NCBI RefSeq assembly: GCF_002760665.1
Contig: NZ_PDOB01000016.1
Coordinates: 1-64,000 of the forward strand
Reading direction: 5' to 3'
Length of the DNA: 64,000 nucleotides
Origin: Massilia psychrophila
GTDB taxonomy: Bacteria; Pseudomonadota; Gammaproteobacteria; Burkholderiales; Burkholderiaceae_D
Within the stretch, counting starts at the first letter, position 1, and every line of letters starts with the position of its first letter. The notes beneath the pieces were generated by a model. It had not been told where the DNA came from, ran no database searches, and saw nothing but the letters and a program-made list of their open reading frames with translations. Below, in pieces: positions 26,301 to 34,631 of the stretch. Both the position numbers and the translations under genes were made by a program.

Positions 26301-27381
26301 TGCTGGCCGGGCAGTTCAAGCTGCCGTGGTCGCTTGCCGGCACCTCGGTGGCGGCGTTGTAATAGCCGGTGCTCGGGGCGCTGGTGATGACTGCAGTGCC
26401 GGTGCTGCTGGTGCCGCCGCTGGCCGGCGTGAACGCCGACTGCACCACGGAATAGGTGCGGGTGCCGGCCGGGCAGGCAATCGGGCCACCGTTGACCGCC
26501 GCCGGGCCGATCTTGCAGCCATCGGTATAGGTGGCGCAGTCGGCGGCGAACGGGGTGATGCCGGCGCTGGCGGCGGCCGGGGTGGCGTAACAGGCGCCGG
26601 TAACGCCGACGGTGCTGTCGGTGGCCACGCTCTGGCTGCTGAAGTTGGGCAGACCGAGCTGGGTGACCGGCAGCAGCGCCCCTGTGGCCGAGCGGTTGTT
26701 GGTCAGCGCGGTTAGCGCGGCGGTGTTGGCCGCGCTGTCGGCGGAGGGACCGCTGGAATTCGGGTTGCCGATGAAAATGACGAAGCTGCGCCCGCACGTA
26801 TTGTCGGCCGTCAACGGGCTGGCAAAGCGGGCAAAGGCGCTGGTGTAGCCGGCGGGGTCGGCCTTGCTGGCGACGACCGCGCTGGGATTGAGCGAATTTT
26901 CACCGGCAAAATAATTGTAGGCGTCGTACATCAGGTTGCCGTACGGCGTATTCGAGTTGCGCTTCTCGTCCGGGCTGTTGACGTTGTTGTAAATGGTCGT
27001 GAGCTGGTTGTTGAACGCGGTCTTGTTGGCCGCCGCCATCGGTTTCACCGCCGAGCGGATGAACCCGCCGTCCTGGTTGGCGTTGCCGCCGGTGACGAAC
27101 TCCATCAGGCCGAGGTTGACGGTGCTGTCGAGGTCCTGCAGTACGGTCTTGATGGCGTGCGCCTCGGATTGCCCCTGGGAGTCGCCGTTCGGCCATTTCT
27201 GGCTCTGGCGCGACCAGTTCGACGTGTTGTCGAGCACGATCAGGATGCGCGGGTTGATCGCCGCGCCGGCCGAAGCGCCGGTGAAGATGTCGATGTCGTC
27301 GGCCGCTGCCATGATTGGCGTGCCCCCCAGGCTGGCGCACAGCGACAGCGCCATCAGTTTCGAGCCGGTGCTGCGTTTCAT
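23359..27381 (-). CDS. pilY1: PilY1/PilC-type type IV pilus tip protein
   Basis: About 1340 residues, secreted by a signal peptide (about 1-27, ending PIMAAA). The vWA-like domain opens with RILIVLDNTSNWS and resumes at TYTIDVYNAQPD (about 580-590). Between them, about residues 246-546, lies an insertion rich in paired cysteines. The C-terminal PilC beta-propeller covers about 830-1330 (SIHGDVIHSRPLPVNYG, VYYGANDGTLHAV). It contains the Ca-binding loop DIDNDGKPD (about 1063-1071), which in Pseudomonas PilY1 controls pilus retraction. The start at 27381 follows AAGAGAA. It is the last gene of the minor pilin operon and probably acts as pilus tip adhesin and mechanosensor. Confidence 0.92.
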   Translation of the reverse strand: MKRSTGSKLMALSLCASLGGTPIMAAADDIDIFTGASAGAAINPRILIVLDNTSNWSRQSQKWPNGDSQGQSEAHAIKTVLQDLDSTVNLGLMEFVTGGNANQDGGFIRSAVKPMAAANKTAFNNQLTTIYNNVNSPDEKRNSNTPYGNLMYDAYNYFAGENSLNPSAVVASKADPAGYTSAFARFASPLTADNTCGRSFVIFIGNPNSSGPSADSAANTAALTALTNNRSATGALLPVTQLGLPNFSSQSVATDSTVGVTGACYATPAAASAGITPFAADCATYTDGCKIGPAAVNGGPIACPAGTRTYSVVQSAFTPASGGTSSTGTAVITSAPSTGYYNAATEVPASDHGSLNCPASSGNTTYACTYTVGAAIGSNSPVSSSAPTNACYSGVGTGNNNWTPGTSTDRGGLTCPANNSCTYAGVLSTDATGCNGQRKKVTVTQTSTPKRQFTINQRAVPTTVTTGSGGTPASTATNLLGKTEQCYASPPASTTDFAASCTGTNISCSYGNAPTATSMDSCPADTSVYNVIGTNTVLTNVPTGTSSTDTAPRNADEWARLMHDKGIPVPGTTIRPPVTTYTIDVYNAQPDATQTSLLMSMAKAGGGKYFAAKNEQAIVDAIKQIIVEIQAVNTSFASTSLPVNATNRSQNENQVFIGMFRPDADAKPRWFGNLKRYQLVSAGANIELGDVEGKIAVNTLTGFVTPCAQSYWSGDSGSYWGGMGLNPDPAGTCTLGVITNPANPTGPKVAVSRYSDAPDGPLVEKGAAAQVLRQGNVGGASGASISHAVNRNMITLSGTSFTSFDTASSGLDASVVKFIRGEDVNNEKGTGDLTSARPSIHGDVIHSRPLPVNYGGTRGVTVYYGANDGTLHAVNAETGVERWSFVAPEFFGRLARLKTNSPLVNYPGLSDAISPPPAPKDYFFDGSTGLYQNADSSQVWIYPSMRRGGRMIYGIDATNPALPRFMWKAGCPNLGNDTGCTTGMSDIGQTWSTPNVAFLRGYPGKPVVVVGGGYDACEDANSSTPACSGRKGGMIYVLDGETGAVLRSFATDRAVAADVALVDIDNDGKPDYAYAADTGGGVYRISFIKSALTKEAGTAAEWSFRKIAYTTGGGRKFLFAPALLAAQGKVYVALGSGDREHPLQSQYPYADVVNRFYVYKDDLSAPALTLATDMDTMENYTAASSCTTTPVLPASNLSGWFMDLNQYGQGEQVVTSALIASGMVTFSTNRPIAPSAGTCSSSLGQARGYWVNLFNASGAINVAGACGGGRSSVFVGGGLPPSPVLASGVPIDGKSVSVVIGAVQKGGASAAGTSVAISPQRIRPTNQPKRKRAYTYVSGE

Positions 27382-27415
27382 GGCGTTCTCTTTCACGGAC
27401 ATTTTCACGGAAAAA

Positions 27416-27979
27416 TCAATGGCAATTGGTGGCGACGTCGTCTTTCGCCACGCGTACCGCGATGCCCTGGGTGACGGTGACCGCTGCCTGGGTGGTGGGG
27501 TCGGTGGCCACGGCCGTCACCTCCCAGATGCTGTTGGCGCACTCCGAATTGCCCGTCACGGCGCCGGCGACGCCAAAGATCTGCGGGGTGCCGATGGTGC
27601 AGCCGGCGTCATCGTCGATGGTGACATCCAGTTCGGTGCTCTTGATCGACTGCGCCTTGACGCAGCTTGGGGGCGGGGTCAACGCCACCGTCACATCGGA
27701 CCTGCCGTCGCCGTTGGTGTCGATGCAGCGCTGGTTGGGGGCGCCGCATGAATCGGCCAGCACATTGTTCGGGGTTTCAAAAAATCGCGTGCTGCTGATG
27801 GTTTCCTCGATCACTTCGCGCGCCGCGGCGATCGCTTCATCGCGCTGCTGCATGTTGCTGACCACTTGAAGGTTCGATTTGCTGACGTTGAAGCTGGTCA
27901 ACGCGAGCAGGGTCAGCAGCACCAGCATGATCAGCGCAACGACCAGCGTGACGCCTTGTTGGCGGTGCAGCATCTTCAT
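27416..27979 (-). CDS. pilX: Minor pilin PilX
   Basis: A 187-residue protein with a type III prepilin signal (MKMLHRQQG then VTLVVALIMLVLLTLLAL), cut after Gly9. Glu5 of typical pilins is not present, as is usual in PilX. The globular part contains cysteines and an EF-hand-like DTNGDGRSD loop (about 88-96). The start overlaps the pilW stop (ATGA). In the family PilX joins PilV, PilW, FimT/FimU and PilE in a complex at the pilus tip that carries PilY1. Confidence 0.88.
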   Translation of the reverse strand: MKMLHRQQGVTLVVALIMLVLLTLLALTSFNVSKSNLQVVSNMQQRDEAIAAAREVIEETISSTRFFETPNNVLADSCGAPNQRCIDTNGDGRSDVTVALTPPPSCVKAQSIKSTELDVTIDDDAGCTIGTPQIFGVAGAVTGNSECANSIWEVTAVATDPTTQAAVTVTQGIAVRVAKDDVATNCH

Positions 27980-29013
27980 GGCAGCTTTCTTCCGGCCGGA
28001 TTGGGCAGGTTGACGACTGCCTGGAACACGTGCCGCTTGTAATGGTCACCGGCTGCCGCCACCGTGTTGGCGCCCAGCTGATAAGACTTGGTGTCGGTAT
28101 AGCCCTGGCTCGGCGTGTGGTTGCGCGCCAGGAGGTAAAGCTTGACCGCCACCGTGTTGCGCCAGTTGCCGGGCGTCTCGGGGGCGGCCCCGTAGACGTC
28201 GGGGACACCGTCGCTGCCGGTGTCGATGCCATAGTCGATCTGCAGGTTCTCGATCCCTTCGACCAGCGGCACGACGGTCATGCCGAGCGCGCCGGCGACA
28301 GTGCCCAGCTCGGCGCGTTTGAGGGTCGGGATGCCGTCGCCGGGATTGCCGTTGTTGGCGACGAAATAAATATGTGTCTCGTAGACCCTCGTCGGCGCCG
28401 GTGTGCCGCTGCCGGCGGTCTGGGTGCAGTCGCGCCTGTGGCGCGTCATCCCCCCGGTCGTCAGGGCGAGCGCGTAATGGTCGTTGACGTCGCCCGAATC
28501 GAGCTCGTTGGGGTTGTTACACAACGACGCCTGGAAGAACGGGCCGCCGGCGCTGGCCGGCTCGCAATTGCCCTCGCCCACAACGCAGGTGCGGGTATGG
28601 CGCACCACCAGCACGTCGGTGCCGGCCCGCACGTCGTCGATGCAGCCCGGCACGTTGGCGGTGCCAACGTTGTCGACCCCTTGCACGTGCAGTGGCAGCG
28701 CTCCCTTCAGTGCCGCTACCGTCAGCGCGCAGGGATCTGGCAGCGCCGCCGGCGTGTCAATCGCCTGCGGATCGAACTCGCCATAGAAGCCGGCGTTGCG
28801 CAGGTCGCCCGTCATTAACGAGACGGCGAAGCGGCCGTTCTCGACCTGGCGGTTGGCCTTCTCGATTTCGCCCTGGGCGCGGGTGTTGTTGACGAACAGG
28901 GTGGTCATGCCGGCCAGGATCATCAGCCCAAGGGTGACGGAGATCATCAGTTCGGCCAGCGTGAAGCCGCGCTGGGTACGCCAGGCGCGCGGCCGGAGTC
29001 GGTGAATGTGCAT
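27976..29013 (-). CDS. pilW: Minor pilin PilW
   Basis: A 345-residue minor pilin. The prepilin leader ends TQRG, followed by FTLAELMISVTLGLMILAG with Glu at +5. The long periplasmic region (345 residues against about 150 for major pilins) with several cysteines is typical of PilW. It overlaps pilX by four bases and lies 15 bp after pilV. It primes pilus assembly with the other minor pilins encoded here. Confidence 0.9.
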   Translation of the reverse strand: MHIHRLRPRAWRTQRGFTLAELMISVTLGLMILAGMTTLFVNNTRAQGEIEKANRQVENGRFAVSLMTGDLRNAGFYGEFDPQAIDTPAALPDPCALTVAALKGALPLHVQGVDNVGTANVPGCIDDVRAGTDVLVVRHTRTCVVGEGNCEPASAGGPFFQASLCNNPNELDSGDVNDHYALALTTGGMTRHRRDCTQTAGSGTPAPTRVYETHIYFVANNGNPGDGIPTLKRAELGTVAGALGMTVVPLVEGIENLQIDYGIDTGSDGVPDVYGAAPETPGNWRNTVAVKLYLLARNHTPSQGYTDTKSYQLGANTVAAAGDHYKRHVFQAVVNLPNPAGRKLP

Positions 29014-29028
29014 GGGGCGGCAGCTCGG

Positions 29029-29604
29029 TTAGATGCAGTTGGGCAGGCCGACCGCGACGCGCACCGAAATGGCGCGGCGGTTGGTATCGGCGCCGTAGGC
29101 GTCGCGCCCGCAGGCGAAGGCCGGCGCGATGGTCGGATGCATGCCTTGCCAGGCCACTGTCACCAGGTAGATGGCGTGGCGGCAGACGCCGGGGCTGTCG
29201 TCCTTGGCCTGGACCTGCGACACGCAGCCGCGCGCGCCGATCATGGCGCCGATCATGGCGCCCGCCTTTACCTCCGACGCGCCCTTCAGGGCGGCGCTCC
29301 ACTCGCACAAGTCGCGCGTGCTGCCGGCGGCGACGCTGCCGCAGTCAAGCGGCAGCGCGTCGCCGGTGCCAAGCGCGGTGGTCGTAAGGTAGGCGTTGGC
29401 CTGGCCGGAATTGCCACTGATGCGCGACTGCAGGTCTTCCAGCAGCAGCACGGCCTGGGCGCGCTGATACGCTTCGATCGACCCAACCTGGGCCTTGGCC
29501 TGGAAAGCGGCGATGCCGAGCAGGCCGAAGGCCACCAGCACCATGGTGATCAGCACTTCGAGCAGCGAAGTGCCGCGCTGGCGGGGGAGGGTGAGGATGG
29601 TCAT
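29029..29604 (-). CDS. pilV: Minor pilin PilV
   Basis: A 191-residue minor pilin. The leader MTILTLPRQRG is followed by TSLLEVLITMVLVAFGLLGIAAFQ, the characteristic PilV N-terminal helix with Glu at +5. The remainder holds several cysteines. Start 29604 was preferred over the frame start at 29616 because it gives the normal short leader and overlaps the fimT stop by four bases. It is part of the six-gene operon ending in pilY1. Confidence 0.9.
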   Translation of the reverse strand: MTILTLPRQRGTSLLEVLITMVLVAFGLLGIAAFQAKAQVGSIEAYQRAQAVLLLEDLQSRISGNSGQANAYLTTTALGTGDALPLDCGSVAAGSTRDLCEWSAALKGASEVKAGAMIGAMIGARGCVSQVQAKDDSPGVCRHAIYLVTVAWQGMHPTIAPAFACGRDAYGADTNRRAISVRVAVGLPNCI

Positions 29605-30068
29605 GGTGCCGCGCAAGCTGTCGCGGTCTGGAACGGCCGCCCGCTCAGGTCGATCTTGATGCAGCGCGCCGTCGTGTCGCCGGCGGCAAGCTCAAAAGAA
29701 GGCAGGGTGGCGCCCTTGAGGCGGCCGTTGGCCAGGTACACCACGCTGGCCGGGCCGCTCACGGTGAGCGCTGTCAGCGGCCCATGGTCGTCCAGCAGGT
29801 TGCCGGTATCGGCCGGATTCGGGATGTGCCAGCCGCCCTGCCAGCCGGTACTGGCCGGGGTCAGCGACACTTCCGTGTTGCGCTTGATAGCTTCGCTGCG
29901 CGTCCGCGTCAGCGCGGTAAACAAGTCGCTGGCGGCGCCCTTGGTGCGTTGCGCGGCGATCATGCTGCCGAACGACGGCGCCGCCATCGCACTGAGCACA
30001 GCGATAATGGCCAGCACCGCCATCAACTCGGGCAGCGTAAAACCGGCGGCGCGGCGCGCGCTTACCAT
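29601..30068 (-). CDS. fimT: Minor pilin FimT/FimU (GspH family)
   Basis: A 155-residue pseudopilin. The leader MVSARRAAG is cut before FTLPELMAVLAIIAVLSAMA (Glu at +5). The GspH-type C-terminal domain contains RTKGAASDLFTALTRTRSEA and RNTEVSLTP. In Acinetobacter and Legionella, FimT-like minor pilins bind DNA for natural transformation; whether this one does is not evident. It overlaps pilE by seven bases at its 5' end and pilV by four at its 3' end. Confidence 0.87.
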   Translation of the reverse strand: MVSARRAAGFTLPELMAVLAIIAVLSAMAAPSFGSMIAAQRTKGAASDLFTALTRTRSEAIKRNTEVSLTPASTGWQGGWHIPNPADTGNLLDDHGPLTALTVSGPASVVYLANGRLKGATLPSFELAAGDTTARCIKIDLSGRPFQTATACAAP

Positions 30069-30478
30069 GTCGAAGTCGGCAATTTGGTGCCGGCGCTGTC
30101 GATGGAAAGCACGCCGTCGGCGGCCTGGCTGGTGCCTGCGACAGGCGTGGCGGTGATGGTGTAGGTTGGCGGCGGGCCATCGACGACGGCGATGCTGATG
30201 GTGTACCTGGCCGACACTTCGGCAGGCGGCACCATGCCCAGCGTCGTCGGGGTGGCTGCATAGCCACGGCTGTCGGCCAGGTACTGGCTCTGGGCCAGCG
30301 CCATTGCCAGCATCTGGGCCTGGGCAGCGGCGCGGTGACCCCTGGCCAGGTAGTTCCCGTACGCCGGATAGGCGACTGCGGCCAGGATGCCGACAATGGC
30401 CACCGTCACCATGAGTTCGATCAGGCTGAAGCCAGCGGCCCGGCGCGCTGCGGCATACGGCATGCTGGTGCGGATCAT
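30062..30478 (-). CDS. pilE: Type IV pilin PilE (minor pilin of the operon)
   Basis: A 138-residue pilin. The leader ends ARRAAG and is followed by FSLIELMVTVAIVGILAAVAYPAYGNYLARG, a textbook type IV pilin N-terminus with Glu at +5. The C-terminal part is a compact PilE-like domain without an obvious disulphide pair. Start 30478 (MIRTSMPYAAARR) gives a leader of usual size; the frame further upstream runs through the promoter region. It is the first gene of the minor pilin operon on the minus strand. Confidence 0.88.
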   Translation of the reverse strand: MIRTSMPYAAARRAAGFSLIELMVTVAIVGILAAVAYPAYGNYLARGHRAAAQAQMLAMALAQSQYLADSRGYAATPTTLGMVPPAEVSARYTISIAVVDGPPPTYTITATPVAGTSQAADGVLSIDSAGTKLPTSTW

Positions 30479-30517
30479 GAGAGCCTCTCGGTTGGATGCA
30501 CTGCGGGAATGTTGCCC

Positions 30518-30574
30518 AGTATAAATGAATATGCTTTCATTTCCCTGAAGAAATGCTGACAAACCGCTGACAAA
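30518..30574 (-). promoter_or_regulatory. Candidate pil operon promoter with upstream direct repeats
   Basis: On the minus strand TATACT (30523-30518) is a good -10, but no TTGACA-like -35 is present. Two direct copies of TTTGTCAGC (plus strand GCTGACAAA at 30555-30563 and 30566-30574) are spaced 11 bp apart. They would sit about 45-63 bp before the predicted transcription start, a usual place for an activator site. Function is inferred only. Confidence 0.4.
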
Positions 30575-30698
30575 GTCGTTCCAAATGCAAATTCCGGCAT
30601 CAAAGCCCAGTCCGCTTTGTCCAATCAGTTCACACAATCGACGCAACACTCGGTAAAATCGAGGGTTTTTCGCAATCTGCCACCCTACGGCCTAGACT

Positions 30699-32372
30699 AT
30701 GTCCATCGAACAAGCGTTACCGACTTCCGACCACCTTGACAGCAGCGATAGCGGCGAAGTCGCCGCCGGCAAGCTGCCTGCCGTGATTGCCCGTGAAGTG
30801 GCGCGCCGCCGCACTTTCGGCATCATTTCCCACCCGGATGCGGGCAAGACCACGCTGACCGAAAAGTTGTTGCTGTTTTCGGGCGCGATCCAGATGGCTG
30901 GCACCGTCAAGGCCAGGAAGAGCGGGCGTCACGCGACGTCCGACTGGATGGAAATCGAGAAGCAGCGCGGCATTTCCGTGGCCAGCTCGGTGATGCAGTT
31001 CGAACACCGCGACCACGTCATCAACCTGCTCGACACGCCGGGCCACCAGGACTTTTCGGAAGACACCTACCGGGTCCTGACCGCGGTCGACTCGGCGCTG
31101 ATGGTGATCGACGCGGCCAAGGGCGTCGAGGCGCAGACCATCAAGCTGCTGGCCGTTTGCCGCATGCGCAACACGCCGATCGTCACCTTCATGAACAAGA
31201 TGGACCGCGAAACGCGCGATCCGCTCGAACTGCTCGACGAACTAGAATCGGTGCTGAAAATCGAGTGCGCGCCGGTGACCTGGCCGATCGGCATGGGCAA
31301 AAATTTTCGCGGCGTGTACCATCTGCTGCGCGACGAGATCATGCTGTTCAAGGCAGGCGAGGAAAAGGCCGACGGCGCCTTCGAGATCGTCAAGGGCATC
31401 GACAACCCGCGCCTGGCCGCGATGTTCCCGCTCGAGATCGAGCAGCTGAAAAACGAAGTGGAGCTGGTGCACGGCGCCTCGCATCCGTTCGACCTCGAAC
31501 GCTTCCTGGCCGGCATCCAGACCCCGGTGTTTTTCGGCTCGGCGATCAACAACTTCGGCGTGCGCGAAATCCTGTCCGCGCTGGTCGACTGGGCGCCGGC
31601 CCCGCGCGAGCGCGACGCCACGGTGCGCGTGGTGGCGCCGAACGAGCAGCCGTTCACCGGCTTCGTCTTCAAGATCCAGGCCAATATGGACCCGGCCCAC
31701 CGCGACCGCATCGCTTTTCTGCGCGTGTGCTCGGGGCGCTTCGAGCGCGGCATGAAGGTCAAGCACCTGCGCCTCGGGCGCGAAATCAAGGTGTCATCGG
31801 TGGTGACGTTCATGGCGTCGTCGCGCGAGCAGGTCGAGGAAGCCTTCGCCGGCGACATCATCGGCCTGCCGAACCACGGCAACATGCAGATCGGCGACAG
31901 CTTCTCGGAAGGCGAGATGCTGACGTTTACCGGCATTCCGTATTTTGCGCCAGACTTCTTCCGCTCGGTGCGGATCCGTAACCCGCTGAAAATCAAGCAG
32001 CTCCACAAAGGCCTGCAACAGCTCGGCGAAGAAGGCGCGGTGCAGGTGTTCAAGCCGGTGCAGGGCGGCGAACTGATCCTGGGCGCGGTCGGCGTGCTGC
32101 AGTTCGAAGTCGTCGCCAGCCGGTTGCTGAACGAATACGGCGTCGACGCCGTATTTGAGGGTGCGAGCATCAGCAGCGCGCGCTGGGTCAGCGGCGACGA
32201 CAAGCGGGTGCTGGCCGATTTCGAAGCGGCGCTCGGCCACAACGTCGCCTACGACGCGGCCGGCAACCTAGCCTACCTCGCCACCTCCAACGTCAACCTG
32301 CGCCTGACCGAAGAGCGCTGGCCGAAGCTGACATTCCACGCCACCCGCGAGCACGCCGCCAAGCTGGGGTAA
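30699..32372 (+). CDS. prfC: Peptide chain release factor 3
   Basis: A 557-residue translational GTPase that recycles RF1/RF2 from the ribosome. The G domain has [18 protein letters not shown] (about 41-58, P-loop), [14 protein letters not shown] (G3) and [10 protein letters not shown] (G4). Beta-barrel domain II and the C-terminal domain ([30 protein letters not shown]) follow. The first 35 residues extend beyond the usual N-terminus. The gene stands alone, divergent from the pil operon. Its last bases face a 15-bp perfect palindrome (32378-32392). Confidence 0.95.
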   Translation: MSIEQALPTSDHLDSSDSGEVAAGKLPAVIAREVARRRTFGIISHPDAGKTTLTEKLLLFSGAIQMAGTVKARKSGRHATSDWMEIEKQRGISVASSVMQFEHRDHVINLLDTPGHQDFSEDTYRVLTAVDSALMVIDAAKGVEAQTIKLLAVCRMRNTPIVTFMNKMDRETRDPLELLDELESVLKIECAPVTWPIGMGKNFRGVYHLLRDEIMLFKAGEEKADGAFEIVKGIDNPRLAAMFPLEIEQLKNEVELVHGASHPFDLERFLAGIQTPVFFGSAINNFGVREILSALVDWAPAPRERDATVRVVAPNEQPFTGFVFKIQANMDPAHRDRIAFLRVCSGRFERGMKVKHLRLGREIKVSSVVTFMASSREQVEEAFAGDIIGLPNHGNMQIGDSFSEGEMLTFTGIPYFAPDFFRSVRIRNPLKIKQLHKGLQQLGEEGAVQVFKPVQGGELILGAVGVLQFEVVASRLLNEYGVDAVFEGASISSARWVSGDDKRVLADFEAALGHNVAYDAAGNLAYLATSNVNLRLTEERWPKLTFHATREHAAKLG

Positions 32373-32377
32373 TTCGA

Positions 32378-32392
32378 CTAGGTCCGACCTAG
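32378..32392. repeat. Perfect 15-bp palindrome at a convergent junction
   Basis: CTAGGTC-C-GACCTAG lies between the stop codons of prfC and the small membrane protein, and includes the latter's stop. It could form a short hairpin in both transcripts. No U-run follows, so a terminator role is doubtful. Confidence 0.5.
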
Positions 32393-32701
32393 CAGGTAGG
32401 CGTCCACCGTGGCGCCGATCCAACACGCAATTATCACCGTTGCGGCCACCGTCGCCAGCGTCGATCCGCCTTGCTGCTCGAGGCGGGCCGCCATCGCCAC
32501 CGGGTCGGCGCTCATCGTGCCGGCCATGATCTGTCCGGCAATCTCGGTGGCCTGCTCCATCGCGTCGTTCAGGAACACCACCACCAACACCAGGGTAGGC
32601 ACCAGGAACAGGCAGGCGCGCGCGCCGCGCTTGAGATAGAGGTGGCCGGCACCGGGGAATACCAGTGCCGAAATCAATGCCGCTTTGACCGAACGATTCA
32701 T
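32378..32701 (-). CDS. Small two-helix membrane protein
   Basis: A 107-residue protein. It begins MNRSVKAALISALVFPGAGHLYLKRG, a motif seen in TM2-like or DUF-type small membrane proteins. A hydrophobic helix (about 28-47), a polar segment (about 48-80) and a second helix (about 82-103) follow. No enzyme motif is seen and the function is unknown. Start 32701 follows AAAGGAG by five bases; the upstream in-frame extension would enter promoter sequence. It is convergent with prfC and divergent from the chemoreceptor at 32891. Confidence 0.78.
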   Translation of the reverse strand: MNRSVKAALISALVFPGAGHLYLKRGARACLFLVPTLVLVVVFLNDAMEQATEIAGQIMAGTMSADPVAMAARLEQQGGSTLATVAATVIIACWIGATVDAYLLGRT

Positions 32702-32890
32702 TCGACTCCTTTTTTTGTATGGACCTGCAGTTTGCGCGGGCGCAAGTCGCGGCAGCACCGTCGGGGTAAATTCTCCCATGCGCTTAGGCAATAAATTCGC
32801 AATAGATGTGTAATAGGCGCACCCCGGCTGGCAGCGCGGTTTCAATCATACCCGCCGGCGCGAACGATCATCGATTCGTGAGGAAGCTCC

Positions 32891-34618
32891 GTGACAGTCC
32901 TGTCGAAAATCACCCACCTGCTGCGGACCGGCGAGAGCGCCCTCGATGCCAGCGTTTCCAAGCTCGCAAACCGGCTCTCCACCATGCTTGCGCGACTGCG
33001 CATCGGCCCCAAACTTCTGCTCGCGCCCGCAATCGTGCTGTTGCTGCTGATCGTGCTTTCCTGTGGCGCCTACTATGCCATGGTGCGCCAGAACCAGTCG
33101 CTCGAAGTCATCGTGCAGCAGCGCGCGGCGCACTTGCGCGACACCGCCGCGCTGGTCGCCTCGGCCCATCAGGCACACACCGAGATGTACCAGCTGCTGA
33201 CCTGGATCAGTGCCAGTTTTTCAAGGGCGCGGGTCGATGCGCTGGCGGCCGACATTCATCAACGCCACGCCGCCATCAAGCAGCGCTTCGCCAGCCTGGC
33301 CGGGCTGAGCGCTGCCGGCAGCGCAGAGCGGCGTTTCATCGCGCAGGCCGCGAGCGCGCATGCCACCTACGTCAAGGCCATTCTCGACGTGATCGAGCTG
33401 TCGCAGGCCGACCATTCCACCAGCGCCAGCGCGATGTCGAAAGCCGAGCGGGAATTCGAGGTGGTGTCGGCGCGCCTGGGCCAGCTGTCGCGCCTCGAGC
33501 AGGAACTGAGCGAGCAGGCGTCAAACGCCGCCGCCGCCGACTTCCACGCCATCTCTATCCTGATGCCGCTGGTGATCGCGCTGTCGATCGTGCTGTCGCT
33601 GGCAGTCACGATGGCGGTGCGGCGGGCGCTGCTGCGCGAAATAACCGGCATCGGCGAGGCCGCCGTCGGCCTGGCCAACGGCAACCTGATGGTCGGCGCC
33701 CGCAAATACGGCAACGATGAAATTGCCGACACCTCGCGCGTGCTCGACACCAGCATTCGCAACCTGAATGCCACCCTCAAGGGCATCCTGGCGTCGGCCC
33801 GCTCGATCGACACCGCCTCGCGCGAGATGGCGATCGGGAACGCCGACCTGTCGTCGCGCACCGAGGCGCAGGCCAGTTCGCTGCTGCAGGCCGCCTGCAC
33901 GATGGAGCAGATGACGACGGTGATCAGCCAGACCGCCAGCAACGCGCAAGCGGCCAACCGGCTAGCCGAGAACGCGTCGAGCGTGGCGCTGCGCGGCAGC
34001 GGTACGGTCGAACGCCTGGTGGCATTGATGACGTCGATCCGCAGCAGTTCAAGCAAAGTGGTCGACATCACCACCCTGATCGACAGCATCGCCAGCCAGA
34101 CCGGCGTGCTGGCGCTCAATGCCGCGGTCGAAGCGGCGCACGCCGGCCAGCACGGGGCCGGCTTTGCGGTGGCGGCGTCGCAAGTGCGGATGCTGGCGCG
34201 GCAAACGGCCACGGCCGCGCGCGCGATCCGCGAGTTGATCGCCCAGGCGGTTGCCGACATCGACGGCGGCAGCGCGTCGGTGCTCGAAGCCGGCCACAGC
34301 ATGACCGACCTGGCCACCTCGGTGCAAAAGGTGGGCGACATCATCAGCGCGATCAGTTACGCCAGCGCCGAGCAGGCCAGCGGGATCTTCGAGGTCAGCC
34401 AGGCGATTGTCCAGATGGACCAGATGACGCAAAAAAATTCGGCGCTGGTGACGGACGCGGCGGCCGCCGCCGAAAGGCTCCAGCGGCAAGCCGCCGGCCT
34501 GGCGCGCGCGGTGGCCGGCTTCAACCTGGACGAAGCGGCACTGCTGCCGCTGGCGCCGCTGCGCCACCGCGCCAGCGGACGCAAGAACCACTTGCGGCTG
34601 GCGTCGAGGCGGGCCTAG
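32891..34618 (+). CDS. Methyl-accepting chemotaxis-like protein with altered signalling tip
   Basis: A 575-residue membrane receptor. TM1 lies at about 42-64, a periplasmic helical-bundle sensor spans about 65-215, and TM2 at about 218-240. A HAMP-like segment and cytoplasmic coiled coil follow. The hairpin tip (about 397-440) reads NAAVEAAHAGQHGAGFAVAA instead of the consensus [16 protein letters not shown]. The conserved Arg, Glu and second Arg are His, Gln and Ala, positions that in other receptors contact CheW/CheA. No C-terminal CheR/CheB pentapeptide is present. GTG start with AGGAAG ten bases upstream. It may couple weakly to chemotaxis or serve another output. Confidence 0.85.
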   Translation: MTVLSKITHLLRTGESALDASVSKLANRLSTMLARLRIGPKLLLAPAIVLLLLIVLSCGAYYAMVRQNQSLEVIVQQRAAHLRDTAALVASAHQAHTEMYQLLTWISASFSRARVDALAADIHQRHAAIKQRFASLAGLSAAGSAERRFIAQAASAHATYVKAILDVIELSQADHSTSASAMSKAEREFEVVSARLGQLSRLEQELSEQASNAAAADFHAISILMPLVIALSIVLSLAVTMAVRRALLREITGIGEAAVGLANGNLMVGARKYGNDEIADTSRVLDTSIRNLNATLKGILASARSIDTASREMAIGNADLSSRTEAQASSLLQAACTMEQMTTVISQTASNAQAANRLAENASSVALRGSGTVERLVALMTSIRSSSSKVVDITTLIDSIASQTGVLALNAAVEAAHAGQHGAGFAVAASQVRMLARQTATAARAIRELIAQAVADIDGGSASVLEAGHSMTDLATSVQKVGDIISAISYASAEQASGIFEVSQAIVQMDQMTQKNSALVTDAAAAAERLQRQAAGLARAVAGFNLDEAALLPLAPLRHRASGRKNHLRLASRRA

Positions 34619-34631
34619 CCACCGGCCAAAT

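Noticed and set aside
23944-26715. Two frames over 400 codons opposite pilY1
   Set aside because: Both are antisense to conserved PilC-domain and vWA sequence and have no homology that I recognise.
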